A stretch of DNA of 64,000 bases from JBIKWM01 sp044356305. Its GTDB lineage: Bacteria > Bacteroidota > Bacteroidia > UBA10329. How positions within the stretch are numbered: the stretch's first letter is position 1; each line of letters opens with the position of its first letter. The stretch is taken from the NCBI GenBank assembly GCA_044356305.1, contig JBIKWM010000002.1, positions 232,081 to 296,080 on the forward strand. Direction: 5' to 3'. Positions 42,879-52,539 of this stretch are shown in pieces. Below the pieces are notes generated by a model. It ran no database searches. It was not told the DNA's origin and saw only the letters and a list, made by a program, of their open reading frames with translations. Both the position numbers and the translations under genes were made by a program.

Positions 42879-43788
42879 CAGGAGACCAGTGGCCCTTGCC
42901 CTTGGTAGCGGAGGGGCACGGGGAATGGCCCATATCGGGGTCATCGAGGTGCTTGAGCAAGAGGGGTTCCGAATCACCCATGTGGCGGGATCAAGCATGG
43001 GCGCGGCCGTGGGCGGCATATACTGTGCTGGGCACCTTGCGGCATTCAGACAATGGGCCGTGGCGCTGACGCAGTACGAGACCTTCCGCCTCATGGATTT
43101 CACCTTCAGCGGCCAGGGCATGATCAAGGGCCAGAAGGTGATGCAGGCCATACGAGACATGATGGGGCAAGACCCTGAGATAGCCGATTTCGGCACGAGG
43201 TTCACCGCGGTGGCCACCGATGCCATATCAAAGGAAGAGGTGTGGCTCAACAGTGGTAACCTGTTTGATGTGATGCGGGCCTCATCGGCCATCCCCACGC
43301 TGCTCACCCCGGTGAGGGCGGGAGGGCGGCTTCTGATAGATGGCGGTGTGCTGAACCCATTGCCCATTGAACCGCTATTACCTCTTGAGAATCGCCTGCT
43401 GGTGGTGGTGAACATCAATGCCCCGGACAACCCGGAACTGAAGACCCTTGCCGAAGCGGATCCGGCCACATCGCAGGAAATGGAAAAGGTGGCCGATGAC
43501 TATCGCACCCGGATGTACACTTCGGTGCGCGCGTGGCTCAACATGCGCAGTCAGCCCACCGAACGGACAGAGGCGACCTTGGGCTATTTCGGCCTGCTGA
43601 ACAAGAGTTTTGATATGATGCAGGACCGTCTTTGTCAACGGGCCATTGAGCTGCACCGGCCCGATATTGTGATAGAGATACCGCGAAACGTGGGCACCAC
43701 CCTTGAGTTCTATCGCGCTGCCGATCTGATTGAAGAAGGGCGGAGGGCGGCCATCAGGGCCGTTGAGAATTGGAAGGCGGCCCAATGA
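42871..43788 (+). CDS. Patatin-like phospholipase (RssA/YchK type)
   Basis: A 305-residue serine hydrolase with a patatin core: oxyanion loop GSGGARGMAHIGVIE, nucleophile GSSMGAAVGG, and the DGG/N catalytic Asp in LIDGGVLNPLP. There is no signal peptide, so it acts in the cytoplasm or on the inner face of the membrane as a phospholipase or acylhydrolase. It starts with GTG at 42871, overlapping the small membrane protein gene by 8 bp. Its TGA overlaps the ATG of the outer-membrane protein gene. Confidence 0.9.
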   Translation: MADRRPVALALGSGGARGMAHIGVIEVLEQEGFRITHVAGSSMGAAVGGIYCAGHLAAFRQWAVALTQYETFRLMDFTFSGQGMIKGQKVMQAIRDMMGQDPEIADFGTRFTAVATDAISKEEVWLNSGNLFDVMRASSAIPTLLTPVRAGGRLLIDGGVLNPLPIEPLLPLENRLLVVVNINAPDNPELKTLAEADPATSQEMEKVADDYRTRMYTSVRAWLNMRSQPTERTEATLGYFGLLNKSFDMMQDRLCQRAIELHRPDIVIEIPRNVGTTLEFYRAADLIEEGRRAAIRAVENWKAAQ

Positions 43789-45050
43789 AAGCGCTTCAGG
43801 AACTGTTTCTTTCCAACCGTTTGGGTTCAGCCATGACCCGAACAGTCGTGTGTGTGCTAATGGTTCTGAGCTGTACAGTGGTCAGGGCCCAACAGCCCGA
43901 TTCGTCTGCCACACGTCTAAGATTCAAGGACATTGTGCAGGCCCGTGGGTACGTGAAGAACCTGAACATCGTGAGCATTTCGCCCAACAAGTTGATAGGC
44001 AACAGCACCGAGAATTTCCTGCACGCCAGACTGAACCTGAAAATTGAACCGGGCAAGGGCTTCCGTTTGGCAGCCGAGATGCGGACGCGTCTTTTTTATG
44101 CGGGCCGCACAGCCACCACGACCACGGTGCAGGCCAATTTTGAAAAAGATCAGGGGCTGGTAGATATGGCGTGGAACATAGGCAGGAGCGATGCGGTACT
44201 GCTCACCACCACCATCGACAGGTTATATGCCCAATGGGGCAACAGCAAGATGGAGGTCCGGCTTGGCCGTCAGCGCATAAACTGGGGCGTGAACCTTGCG
44301 TGGAACCCCAACGACATCTTCAACGCATACAACTTCATCGATTTCGACTATGAGGAACGTCCGGGCACCGATGCCTTCCGTTTCCAATATTTCGGAAAAA
44401 AGATGAGCGGCTTTGAGGTGGCATATGCCCCACGGGCCGATTGGCGGCAGCACACGGCAGCTTTCATGTACCGCATCAATGCGCGGGGGTACGATATCCA
44501 GTTCATAGGCGGACAATACAAGACCGATGTGACGGCCGGAATAGGTTGGGCCGGTAACCTGGGCAATGCGGGTTTCAAGGGCGAGGCACAATGGTTCGGT
44601 CCTTACGATGCCTTTGCCGACAGCGCCCATGCCGTTGTGGGCGCCCTGTCGGTAGATTATGCTTTCAAGAACAGCCTTTACCTCAATGGCTCAATCATGG
44701 TGAACAGCCGTGGCATGACCGGCTCCGACCCGTTGCGCCTCGCCTCATTCTTCGGTGGGGCGGCCCTCAGCGCCAAGAATCTGATGCCCACTCGCTACAA
44801 TGCATTCGTCACGGCCAGCTATCCCATCACGCCACTGTTCAGCGCTGCATTGGCAGTGATATATGGCCAAGGGCCCAATCTGCTGCTCCTGAACCCATCG
44901 CTCTCCTATTCAGTGAGCAACAGTTTCGACATCCTTCTGGCGGCCCAGATGTTCTTCTCCGATTTTCCTGAGGTGCAGAACAACAACCTGGTAAGCCGCT
45001 ACCAGAACGTGAGCAACAGTGTGTTCCTGAGGGTGAAGTTCAGCTATTGA
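43785..45050 (+). CDS. Outer-membrane beta-barrel protein (porin-like)
   Basis: A protein of about 421 residues with a signal peptide (TRTVVCVLMVLSCTVVRAQ) and then repeated amphipathic strands typical of a barrel. It contains VRLGRQRINWGVNLAWNPNDIFN and the aromatic-ended last strand NSVFLRVKFSY, which ends in Tyr as outer-membrane barrels often do. It resembles uncharacterised Bacteroidota porin-like proteins (DUF1302-like). The ATG 43785 overlaps the patatin stop; the internal ATG 43833 would give a more standard signal peptide and could be the true start. A strong terminator follows the gene. Confidence 0.8.
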   Translation: MKALQELFLSNRLGSAMTRTVVCVLMVLSCTVVRAQQPDSSATRLRFKDIVQARGYVKNLNIVSISPNKLIGNSTENFLHARLNLKIEPGKGFRLAAEMRTRLFYAGRTATTTTVQANFEKDQGLVDMAWNIGRSDAVLLTTTIDRLYAQWGNSKMEVRLGRQRINWGVNLAWNPNDIFNAYNFIDFDYEERPGTDAFRFQYFGKKMSGFEVAYAPRADWRQHTAAFMYRINARGYDIQFIGGQYKTDVTAGIGWAGNLGNAGFKGEAQWFGPYDAFADSAHAVVGALSVDYAFKNSLYLNGSIMVNSRGMTGSDPLRLASFFGGAALSAKNLMPTRYNAFVTASYPITPLFSAALAVIYGQGPNLLLLNPSLSYSVSNSFDILLAAQMFFSDFPEVQNNNLVSRYQNVSNSVFLRVKFSY

Positions 45051-45102
45051 GCAAAGCGGCCAATTGCACTATCAAAAGGCCGCGACCGGTCACACCACAA
45101 GA

Positions 45103-45136
45103 AAAAGGCCCCTTTGCCTGCGCAAAGGAGCCTTTT
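45103..45136. terminator. Bidirectional rho-independent terminator
   Basis: The stem AAAAGGC-c-CCTTTGC / GCAAAGG-a-GCCTTTT (one mismatch) with a CTGC loop lies between the convergent porin-like and glutamate dehydrogenase genes. Confidence 0.9.
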
Positions 45137-45157
45137 GAACACGGGGCATAAGACCGA

Positions 45158-46597
45158 TCAGGGGAATATGCCCAGACTGGCGTAGCTCTGTGCCACTTTG
45201 TGTATGGCCTCGGCAAATGCTGCGGTGCGCAGGTCAGGTATGCCGGGGCTGCTCAAGTAGCGATTGCGGATGTTGTCGTAGGCACCGATCATGGTCTCCT
45301 CAAGGCCCGAGTATACCAGATCCTTCTCGTCCGGTCCCTTTTGGATGGCTGCTATCTGGGTGGCGGTCACCTTATGTCCGCTTGCCTGCTCAATGGCACC
45401 GATGATGTCGGTGTTCATGTGCTGCTGGTAGCGCTTCTCCATACGGCCGAAACGCACGTGGCTCAGATTCTTTAGCCATTCGAAATAGCTCACCGTGACA
45501 CCGCCCGCGTTGAGGTAGATGTCGGGAACGATCATCACGCCCTTGGGCACCAGCACGGCCTCGGCCTCGGGGGTCACAGGGCCATTGGCGGCCTCGGCAA
45601 TGATCTTGGCCTTGATGGCGTGGGCGTTGTCGGCATTGATCTGATTCTCGAGCGCGGCCGGGATCAGAATATCGCATTCCACCTCAAGTGCCGCACCAGG
45701 GCCACCTATGTCTTTTGCCTTGGGGTACCCTTTGAGGCCACCATTCTTCTGCTTGTAGGCCAGGATGTCCTCAGGGTCAATGCCATCAGGATTGTAAACG
45801 CTGCCGTCCCATTCGCTCCAGGCTATGATCTTGGCACCGCCCTTCTTAAAGAAGTGGCCGCTCCAGTAGCCCACGTTGCCGATGCCCTGAATGGACACGG
45901 TCTTGCCCACAAGGCCAGTGTTCAGGCCCAGTTTCTTCATGTCGTCCTCGAAGGTGCAGATGTAGCGGATGCCGTAGAACACGCCCAGACCTGTGGCCTC
46001 GGTGCGGCCCTGTATGCCACCCTGGCCCACCGGCTTGCCCGTGATGCAGGCCAGTGCATTGATCTCGGTAGGATAGAACGTGGCGTAGGTATCGGCAATC
46101 CAGGCCATCTCTTGGCCACCGCTGCCGTAGTCGGGCGCAGGCACATCAATGCCCGGGCCAATGAAGTTCTTCTTGATCAGCTCTGAGGCATACCTGCGGG
46201 TGATCTTCTCGAGCATGTCCTTAGAGTACAGGCGCGGGCTGATCTTGATTCCGCCCTTGGCACCTCCGAAAGGCACATCGACCAGGGCGCACTTGTAGGT
46301 CATGAGGGCAGCAAGGGCCATCACCTCGTCCTGATTCACGTGCTGGCTGTAGCGTATGCCGCCCTTGGTTGGCAGTTTGTGGTGGCTGTGCTCCACGCGA
46401 TAGGCCTCTATCACTTCTACAGTACCGTCCGGGTGCTTCACCGGAAATTTCATCCGGTACACGCTGTTGCAGTATTTGATCTGCTCCAGCACGCCCGATG
46501 GGTGATCGAGGTACTGGGCCGCCTTGTCGAAATACTGGATCACATCGTTGAAGAAACTGTGCTCCCTCTTGTCAGTCAATGGTTCTACCTTGCTCAT
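45158..46597 (-). CDS. Glu/Leu/Phe/Val dehydrogenase family protein (glutamate dehydrogenase)
   Basis: A 479-residue enzyme that interconverts glutamate and 2-oxoglutarate plus ammonia. Substrate-binding and catalytic lysines are in KGGIRYSQHVNQDEV and ALVDVPFGGAKGGI, the catalytic Asp in GPGIDVPAPDYGS, and the NAD(P) fold in VSIQGIGNVGYW. It has an unusual long form for the 45-50 kDa hexameric class, with a helical C-terminal tail, common in Bacteroidota. Coenzyme choice is not clear. It is a single gene bounded by a terminator downstream; a CACATTTG promoter-like box lies about 40 bp upstream. Confidence 0.93.
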   Translation of the reverse strand: MSKVEPLTDKREHSFFNDVIQYFDKAAQYLDHPSGVLEQIKYCNSVYRMKFPVKHPDGTVEVIEAYRVEHSHHKLPTKGGIRYSQHVNQDEVMALAALMTYKCALVDVPFGGAKGGIKISPRLYSKDMLEKITRRYASELIKKNFIGPGIDVPAPDYGSGGQEMAWIADTYATFYPTEINALACITGKPVGQGGIQGRTEATGLGVFYGIRYICTFEDDMKKLGLNTGLVGKTVSIQGIGNVGYWSGHFFKKGGAKIIAWSEWDGSVYNPDGIDPEDILAYKQKNGGLKGYPKAKDIGGPGAALEVECDILIPAALENQINADNAHAIKAKIIAEAANGPVTPEAEAVLVPKGVMIVPDIYLNAGGVTVSYFEWLKNLSHVRFGRMEKRYQQHMNTDIIGAIEQASGHKVTATQIAAIQKGPDEKDLVYSGLEETMIGAYDNIRNRYLSSPGIPDLRTAAFAEAIHKVAQSYASLGIFP

Positions 46598-46669
46598 CTA
46601 TGCTTGGTTGTTGGTTCTTGAAACGGGCCGCAAATGTGTTGAATTTCTCTGTCTGACAAATGCCTTTTA

Positions 46670-49189
46670 TCAGAAGTCGAAAGTGAATTGCAACTGGAAC
46701 GCTCTCGGGGGGTCCACCTTAAGCGGCCGCAGGGCGTACGTGAGGTTGGTAAGGTTGGTGATGATGGCACCCACCTTGATGTTCTTATGCACATTGGCCG
46801 CAACCCTCAGGTCGAAAACATGTGTACCACTGCTGTTTGCACTCCTGAAATCGCGCGCGCCCCAACCGAACAGTGGGTCGATGTTGTAAAAGATCAGGTC
46901 AACACTCTTCATGTAGCTGTAATAGCGGTAAGTGCCACCGATGCTGACCTTGTAATCCTTCTTGACCGTGAAAACAAACTCAAGGTCGACATTCACAAGG
47001 TGTTCAAATCGGTATTTAAGGATGGGGTTCTTGATAAAGTTGGCAGTGTCCTGCCTGGTCGGTGTAGGGTAATTGGGTTCAAATACGTTGCCGTAAAGGG
47101 CCGAGGTTGAATTGAGCTGATTCACCCCATTGCCGTCTATATCCTTGCCATAGTTCAGGGTAGGATTCATGCTCTCGGGCCGGCAATAGGTATAGCCTAC
47201 CAGTACATTGATGCCAAACCAGTCGTTGAACTGGCCTGTGCCCATCAACGAGGCATCGACCCCATACACACGGGCATCGCCAGTGTTGAGCGATTTGAAT
47301 GCGAACCCTGTTCCCATGAATCCGCCATTGGGCGCGAAACGGCCCCCATTGAACTCGACAAAATTCTCGTAGAACTGATAGAACCCGGCCACATCAAGGT
47401 AGCCGAGGAACTTACCGATCTTGATACCTTGTTTGAGGCCCACCTCAGCACTCCATGAAGTCTCGGCCTTCAGGTCAGGATTGGAGGTGATGGGAATGCC
47501 GCCCACGCTGGTCTCGATGAAACGCTCAGCAATGGTGGGGAAACGGAAGCCCTGACCCCAAGAGGCGCGCAGGAAACCCTCTTTCCACAGGCGGGTGTTG
47601 GCCCCGAGGCGGAAAACAGGCTTCACCTCGCTCTCCAGTTCATTGACCTTGAAGTACTCGAGGCGGACACCGCCATTCAGGTTTATACGATTCAGGAATT
47701 TCTTGTCAATCTGAATGTAACCGGCAGCATTGAGGGCCGTGTTATTGCCATCTGATCCACCACCGGCATAAAGGGTGGCCACCCCTTGGGTGTACTGGCT
47801 CATGACGCCAGCGGTAATGGTGAGGTCCTTAACGGCAGCAAATCGTTTGGCGTACTGATATTCACCAAAATACACCCAGTTGGAGTTGGCCTGGTTGTTC
47901 TCGTTGTCGTTGTTCTGGTGGTACACACGCAGTTTGAGAGAGTGTTTTGATCCCTTCGGGCCGAGATAGGAGACAAACGGGTCGATGACCACGGTGGTCT
48001 GCAACGTGCGTGTCATGCTGCCGCTGAAGGGCCTGTAAAGACCCTCGGCCGTGTTGTTCCAAAGCAAGGTACTGGTGCTACGGCTGTACATCACGTTGCC
48101 ATTGACACCATAGCTGAGGCCACTATGTTTCTTGCCCCTTCTTCTCAGGTTGAAATTGGCGCGGATGCGGTTCTCAAAACCGTTGCGCGGAGTGCGCAGG
48201 GTGCGGCCTACCACATTGTCGAGGCTGTCGGTGGTCTCTTCCACCACGTAAGGGGTGCCGTTCACAAGGGTGTCGGCCGTCTCGGGGCCTATGAAACCGT
48301 TGTCGATGAGCATGTTGCCCGCCACCACAATGTCCCACTGCCCGGCCTTGCGGCTGTGAAAGAAGTTGAGCCCCGAATAGATGGGCATGAACTCCTTGCT
48401 CCACCACTTGGCGGTATCACTGGCCGGAGCATCGTACACACCGGTATAAAAGTTCACCTTGGTCTGAGGCTTATCGCGCGGGTAGGCCGTGCGGATGTTG
48501 ATGATACCGTTGAGGGCCGATGAGCCGTAGAGCACTGAGCTGGCGCCTTTGATCACCTCGATCTGCTCCAGATTCTCAACAGGGATGCTGCCCCAGCTGG
48601 GTCGTCCGGCATCGCCAGAGGAGATGGGCAGCCCATCGACCAGTACCGCCACCCGTGCCCCGGCCCCGAAGCTATAGCCACTGCCACCGCGCATCTGGGG
48701 TTCGCTGTCCATGATGGTGAGGCCAGGGGTCTGCTCAATGGCATCCTCGATGCTCACCGTGCCGCGGTTCTCCACCATATCGGGCTTCAGTACGCTCACT
48801 GTGACGGTGAGGTCCTCCACCTTCTGTTCAAACTTACCAGCCGTGACCACCACCATCTCAAGCTGTTTGCTCTCAATCTCGAGGCTGATGTCAAGGCTGG
48901 TGGTCTCGCCTGCCTTTATGGTCACTTCTCTGGTCTGCGGCTCGTAGCCTATGGAGGAGATGATCACCTTCTGGCTGCCCACCGGAAGGATGATGCTGAA
49001 GTTGCCATCGAAGTCAGAGGCTGCACCGCGGCCCTTGTCGCTATCGAGCACCACGTTGGCGCCAATGATGGTCTCGTTGCTCTTGGCATCGCGGATGGTG
49101 CCTTTGAGGGTGCCTGTCTGTGCCGATGCGCCAAGGCTGATAAGGAGAGTTGCCCAGACGAGGCAGGTGCGGGTAAAGGTCAGTCTCAT
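46670..49189 (-). CDS. TonB-dependent receptor with CarboxypepD_reg-like domain
   Basis: An 839-residue outer-membrane receptor. The signal peptide ends at GASAQ, a CarboxypepD_reg-like domain follows (GTIRDAKSNETIIGANV, DFDGNFSIILPVG), then the plug with VVVTAGKFEQKVEDL and VEVIKGASSVLYGSSALNG (seen as IEVIKGASSVLYGS), and a 22-strand barrel ending in FQLQFTFDF. It imports a TonB-dependent substrate such as a siderophore, cobalamin or glycan; no SusD partner is present, so a metal chelate or vitamin is more likely. A promoter element at 49231-49238 precedes it. Confidence 0.93.
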   Translation of the reverse strand: MRLTFTRTCLVWATLLISLGASAQTGTLKGTIRDAKSNETIIGANVVLDSDKGRGAASDFDGNFSIILPVGSQKVIISSIGYEPQTREVTIKAGETTSLDISLEIESKQLEMVVVTAGKFEQKVEDLTVTVSVLKPDMVENRGTVSIEDAIEQTPGLTIMDSEPQMRGGSGYSFGAGARVAVLVDGLPISSGDAGRPSWGSIPVENLEQIEVIKGASSVLYGSSALNGIINIRTAYPRDKPQTKVNFYTGVYDAPASDTAKWWSKEFMPIYSGLNFFHSRKAGQWDIVVAGNMLIDNGFIGPETADTLVNGTPYVVEETTDSLDNVVGRTLRTPRNGFENRIRANFNLRRRGKKHSGLSYGVNGNVMYSRSTSTLLWNNTAEGLYRPFSGSMTRTLQTTVVIDPFVSYLGPKGSKHSLKLRVYHQNNDNENNQANSNWVYFGEYQYAKRFAAVKDLTITAGVMSQYTQGVATLYAGGGSDGNNTALNAAGYIQIDKKFLNRINLNGGVRLEYFKVNELESEVKPVFRLGANTRLWKEGFLRASWGQGFRFPTIAERFIETSVGGIPITSNPDLKAETSWSAEVGLKQGIKIGKFLGYLDVAGFYQFYENFVEFNGGRFAPNGGFMGTGFAFKSLNTGDARVYGVDASLMGTGQFNDWFGINVLVGYTYCRPESMNPTLNYGKDIDGNGVNQLNSTSALYGNVFEPNYPTPTRQDTANFIKNPILKYRFEHLVNVDLEFVFTVKKDYKVSIGGTYRYYSYMKSVDLIFYNIDPLFGWGARDFRSANSSGTHVFDLRVAANVHKNIKVGAIITNLTNLTYALRPLKVDPPRAFQLQFTFDF

Positions 49190-49230
49190 GTGCAGGTGTT
49201 GGTGGTGCGGGTGGCCTTTTCAGGCGGGGA

Positions 49231-49238
49231 CGAATATA
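49231..49238 (-). promoter_or_regulatory. -7 promoter element TATATTCG for the TonB receptor
   Basis: Matches TAnnTTyG on the minus strand; leader about 38 bp. Confidence 0.55.
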
Positions 49239-49292
49239 TCAATAAGGGCAAGGCGGGCATGATGCCTCATTCTTAAGATAGGAAAGCGGGAT

Positions 49293-51569
49293 TTATCCCT
49301 TCCTTCTGCCTTTTCCGCCTTTTCCCCCTGACTTGCCACGGCCATGGCCACGGCTGCTGCCACCTGCCTTGCCCTTCGGCAATGGCCTGTTCCATTTGGG
49401 TAAGGGACGGAACCCGATGTCATCACCCTCGGCATGCACCGGGGCCATGTCCACCTGTTTCTTCTCGAGGCTGACGGCTGTTACGCGCACCCGCATCTCA
49501 TCGCCCAGGCGGTAGCTGCGGCCGGTGCGCGAACCAGTGACTGTCATGGTACGCTCATCGAAATCGTAGAAATCGTCAGTCAGGTCGCGCAGTCGTACCA
49601 TGCCCTCGCAGCGGTTCTCCTTTATCTCCACATACAGGCCCCAGTCGGTCACTCCGGTTATCACACCATCAAACTCATCGCCCACCCTTGACAGCAGGAA
49701 TTTAGCCTGCATGTACTTGACCGAGGTCCGTTCGGCCTCTGATGCCTTGCGCTCCATGTCTGAGCAGTGCTGGCACACCTGTTCCAGCTCGTTGGCATTG
49801 GCGCTGCGGCCACCCTCGAGGTAGTGTGTCAGAAGGCGGTGGGCCAGCACATCGGGGTAACGCCTGATGGGTGATGTGAAGTGCGAGTAGTGTGTGAAAC
49901 CGAGGCCATAGTGACCTATGTTCTCGGTGCTGTACACGGCCTTGGCCATGCTGCGAATGGTCATGGTGCCCAGCAGGTTCTCCTCTGGTCGGCCCTTTAT
50001 GTCATCGAGCAGTTTGTTGAGCGAGCGGGCCAAGGTCCTGCGCGGGCCCAGTTCGACCCGGTGCCCGAAGGTGGCGGCCATCTCCACGAGCAGTTCGAGT
50101 TTCTCCTGGCTGGGCTCATCGTGTATGCGATACACATAGGTGCGCGGGCTGCCGGTGCGCGGTTTGCCTATGCTCTCGGCCACCTGCCGGTTGGCCAGCA
50201 GCATGAACTCCTCGATGAGCTTGTTGGAGTCCTTGTACTCTTTGATGTAGATGCCGGTGGGATTGCCCTCGGCATCGAGGTTGAATTTCACCTCGTCCTT
50301 CTCGAACACCAGGGCCCCGTTCCTGAACCTGTCGGCCCGCAGTTTTGAGGCCATCTGCCACATGGCACCAATCTCGGTGGCCATGTCGCCCTTGCCGGAG
50401 TCTATGACCTCCTGGGCCTGATCGTAGGTGAACCTGCGCTGCGAGCGGATGACGGTGCGTCCGAACCACTCGCGGTGCACCTTGCCGTCCATATCCATCT
50501 CGAATATGGCGGAATAGGTCAGCTTGTCCTCATCGGGCCGCAGGCTGCATACATGGTTGCTCAGTTTCTCGGGTAGCATGGGCACCACACGGTCCACCAT
50601 GTACACCGATGTGGCACGTTCAACGGCCTCGGCATCGAGTGCTGTGCCGGGACGCACATAGTGGCTCACATCGGCAATGTGCACGCCCACCTCAAACAGG
50701 CCGTTGGCCAATGGCTGGAAAGACAGTGCATCGTCAAAGTCCTTGGCATCGGTGGGGTCGATGGTGAATGTGGGCACCTTACTCATGTCGCGCCTCTGGG
50801 CCACCTCGGCCCTGTCGATGGTGTCGGAGATGGCTTCGGCCTCGGCCTCCACCTTGGGCGGGAAGCACAGGGGGAAATCGTACCCGGCCAATATGCTCTG
50901 CATCTCGGTCTGGTGCTCGCCCGGGCGGCCCAGCACATTCTCCACGCGGCCCATGGGGTTGTGGGCGCTCTCGGGCCAGTCGAGCAGGCGCACCTGCACC
51001 TTGTCACCGTCAACGGCCCCGTTCATCTCGTCCTTGGCGATGTAGAAATCGACCGGCATGCGGTGGTCATCGGGCACCATGAAGGCAAAGTGCCGGTTCA
51101 CGGTGAGTGTGCCCACAAAGAGCTCGCGGGCCCGCTGCACCACCTCCACTATCTCGCCCTCGAGCTTGTTGTTGCGCTGGTTGACATAGACGTACACCTT
51201 GACTGTATCGCCCGGCAGGGCGTGCCTCACCTTGCGCGGGGCCACGAACACATCGCGGTCCACCCCATCGCAGATGACAAAGGCGGCCCCGGTGGCGGTC
51301 ATGTCCACCTTGCCCACGAGGTGCGGCCGCTCGAGGCGCTTGACGCGGTACTTGCCGGGGCCGGTCTCGGCCAGGTCGCCATCCTCTTTCATGCGATGCA
51401 GCAGTTGGGCCAGCTCTCGCCTCAGATTCTTGTCCTCCACATTCAGCTTGGCGGCTATCTGCTTATAGTTAAGCGACTTGCCGGCAGCCTTGCTGAGCAG
51501 GTCGAGCACGGGGGTGCGCAGCTGTGCCACGCGGCCCGTCTCCTTTTTCTTGTTCTTTTCAGTTGCCAT
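49293..51569 (-). CDS. rnr: Ribonuclease R
   Basis: A 3'-5' exoribonuclease of the RNB family for structured RNA. Order: N-terminal winged helix (LNYKQIAAKLNVEDKNLRREL), two cold-shock domains, the RNB domain with metal-binding DPTDAKDFDDAL, an S1 domain (FDGVITGVTDWGLYVEI) and a basic tail rich in Lys, Gly and Arg that probably binds RNA or the ribosome. Length 758 is normal. The start lies inside the end of the upstream serine hydrolase gene (11 bp overlap), so both are on one transcript with purF in front. Confidence 0.95.
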   Translation of the reverse strand: MATEKNKKKETGRVAQLRTPVLDLLSKAAGKSLNYKQIAAKLNVEDKNLRRELAQLLHRMKEDGDLAETGPGKYRVKRLERPHLVGKVDMTATGAAFVICDGVDRDVFVAPRKVRHALPGDTVKVYVYVNQRNNKLEGEIVEVVQRARELFVGTLTVNRHFAFMVPDDHRMPVDFYIAKDEMNGAVDGDKVQVRLLDWPESAHNPMGRVENVLGRPGEHQTEMQSILAGYDFPLCFPPKVEAEAEAISDTIDRAEVAQRRDMSKVPTFTIDPTDAKDFDDALSFQPLANGLFEVGVHIADVSHYVRPGTALDAEAVERATSVYMVDRVVPMLPEKLSNHVCSLRPDEDKLTYSAIFEMDMDGKVHREWFGRTVIRSQRRFTYDQAQEVIDSGKGDMATEIGAMWQMASKLRADRFRNGALVFEKDEVKFNLDAEGNPTGIYIKEYKDSNKLIEEFMLLANRQVAESIGKPRTGSPRTYVYRIHDEPSQEKLELLVEMAATFGHRVELGPRRTLARSLNKLLDDIKGRPEENLLGTMTIRSMAKAVYSTENIGHYGLGFTHYSHFTSPIRRYPDVLAHRLLTHYLEGGRSANANELEQVCQHCSDMERKASEAERTSVKYMQAKFLLSRVGDEFDGVITGVTDWGLYVEIKENRCEGMVRLRDLTDDFYDFDERTMTVTGSRTGRSYRLGDEMRVRVTAVSLEKKQVDMAPVHAEGDDIGFRPLPKWNRPLPKGKAGGSSRGHGRGKSGGKGGKGRRKG

Positions 51570-52512
51570 TGCGTGCGGCTCCGCGCATCTCCGAATGTAC
51601 GAGCTGGGCGATGGCCCTGATCACCGCGGCCTGTGCCTGCGGGTCGATGCCGCGCGTCATGATGCCCAGTAGGTAATGATTGCCGGGCAGGTACACCAGG
51701 CCGCAGTCGTGCAACTGGTAGCCCCCTTCCTCAAGATTCCGGATGCCGTACTTGTCGGCCACCGGCACCTGGCCCACCACGGCCCTGATGCCGTCCTTGA
51801 AGTTGGTCCGGCTAAGCAGGTCGAGGGCATATTCTGAATTCTCGCGGTTGAGAAAAGAAGCGTTGTAAAGGAGCCTGAACACGGTGGCGTACTGCCTGAT
51901 GGACATGAAATCGATCTGCCCATGAAAATTCGGGTTGATGCCTGCGCGGGCAAAGAAATTCTCCCACATGTTCTGGTTGTGGTACTGGTCGCCAATGAGC
52001 GCCATGGCCTCGTTGTCTGAATTGACGATCATATGGTAGAGGAGCGAATCGGTGGTGTAGTACTGGCCCGGGCGGATGTAATCGGCCTGGAACTGATAAT
52101 GATTGGAGGCATAGGACGGGGTCTCGAAAAAGACCCTGTCCTTGAGCAGCCCTGGCACCCCTTCAGAGAGTTTGAGCACCGTGACCATGGTGGGCACCTT
52201 GAGCATGGAGGCTGGGCTGAACAGGGCATTCTCGTTGATTCCGAACACATACCCGTTGTTCATCTGCCTGAAATAGACGGAGATCTCGGTGATGCGCGGG
52301 TCATCGGCAAGGGTGCGGTCAACGTATGACTGCACCGCACTGCGGAAGGGGGAAGCATCGTTGAACTGCACCCCGCAGTCGAGCAGGGGGTTGATGTAGC
52401 GGTAGGTGGTCACCTCGCGCTCCATCTCCAAGGGCCGGTTCTGCGGCAGGGCGGCAAACGGGACAGACAGCAGAATGCCCATGCTCAAGGCGGCATTCAC
52501 AGGTATTCGCAT
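51559..52512 (-). CDS. Class A beta-lactamase-related serine hydrolase
   Basis: A 317-residue secreted protein with a signal sequence (NAALSMGILLSVPFAALPQ). It has the SxxK motif SMLK (Ser102, Lys105) and the SDN motif (Ser165-Asn167). The KTG box appears as KYG (in DKYGIR), and the omega-loop Glu of true class A enzymes is not evident. It may therefore be a DD-peptidase-like or esterase-like protein and not a potent beta-lactamase. It is placed between purF (27 bp upstream) and rnr (overlap). Confidence 0.82.
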   Translation of the reverse strand: MRIPVNAALSMGILLSVPFAALPQNRPLEMEREVTTYRYINPLLDCGVQFNDASPFRSAVQSYVDRTLADDPRITEISVYFRQMNNGYVFGINENALFSPASMLKVPTMVTVLKLSEGVPGLLKDRVFFETPSYASNHYQFQADYIRPGQYYTTDSLLYHMIVNSDNEAMALIGDQYHNQNMWENFFARAGINPNFHGQIDFMSIRQYATVFRLLYNASFLNRENSEYALDLLSRTNFKDGIRAVVGQVPVADKYGIRNLEEGGYQLHDCGLVYLPGNHYLLGIMTRGIDPQAQAAVIRAIAQLVHSEMRGAARNGN

Positions 52513-52539
52513 GGCAGAATGTGGGAGATAAAGGGGGAA

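Noticed and set aside
51559..52512. True class A beta-lactamase conferring resistance
   Set aside because: KTG is KYG and the omega-loop Glu is not evident, so only a related serine hydrolase is claimed.
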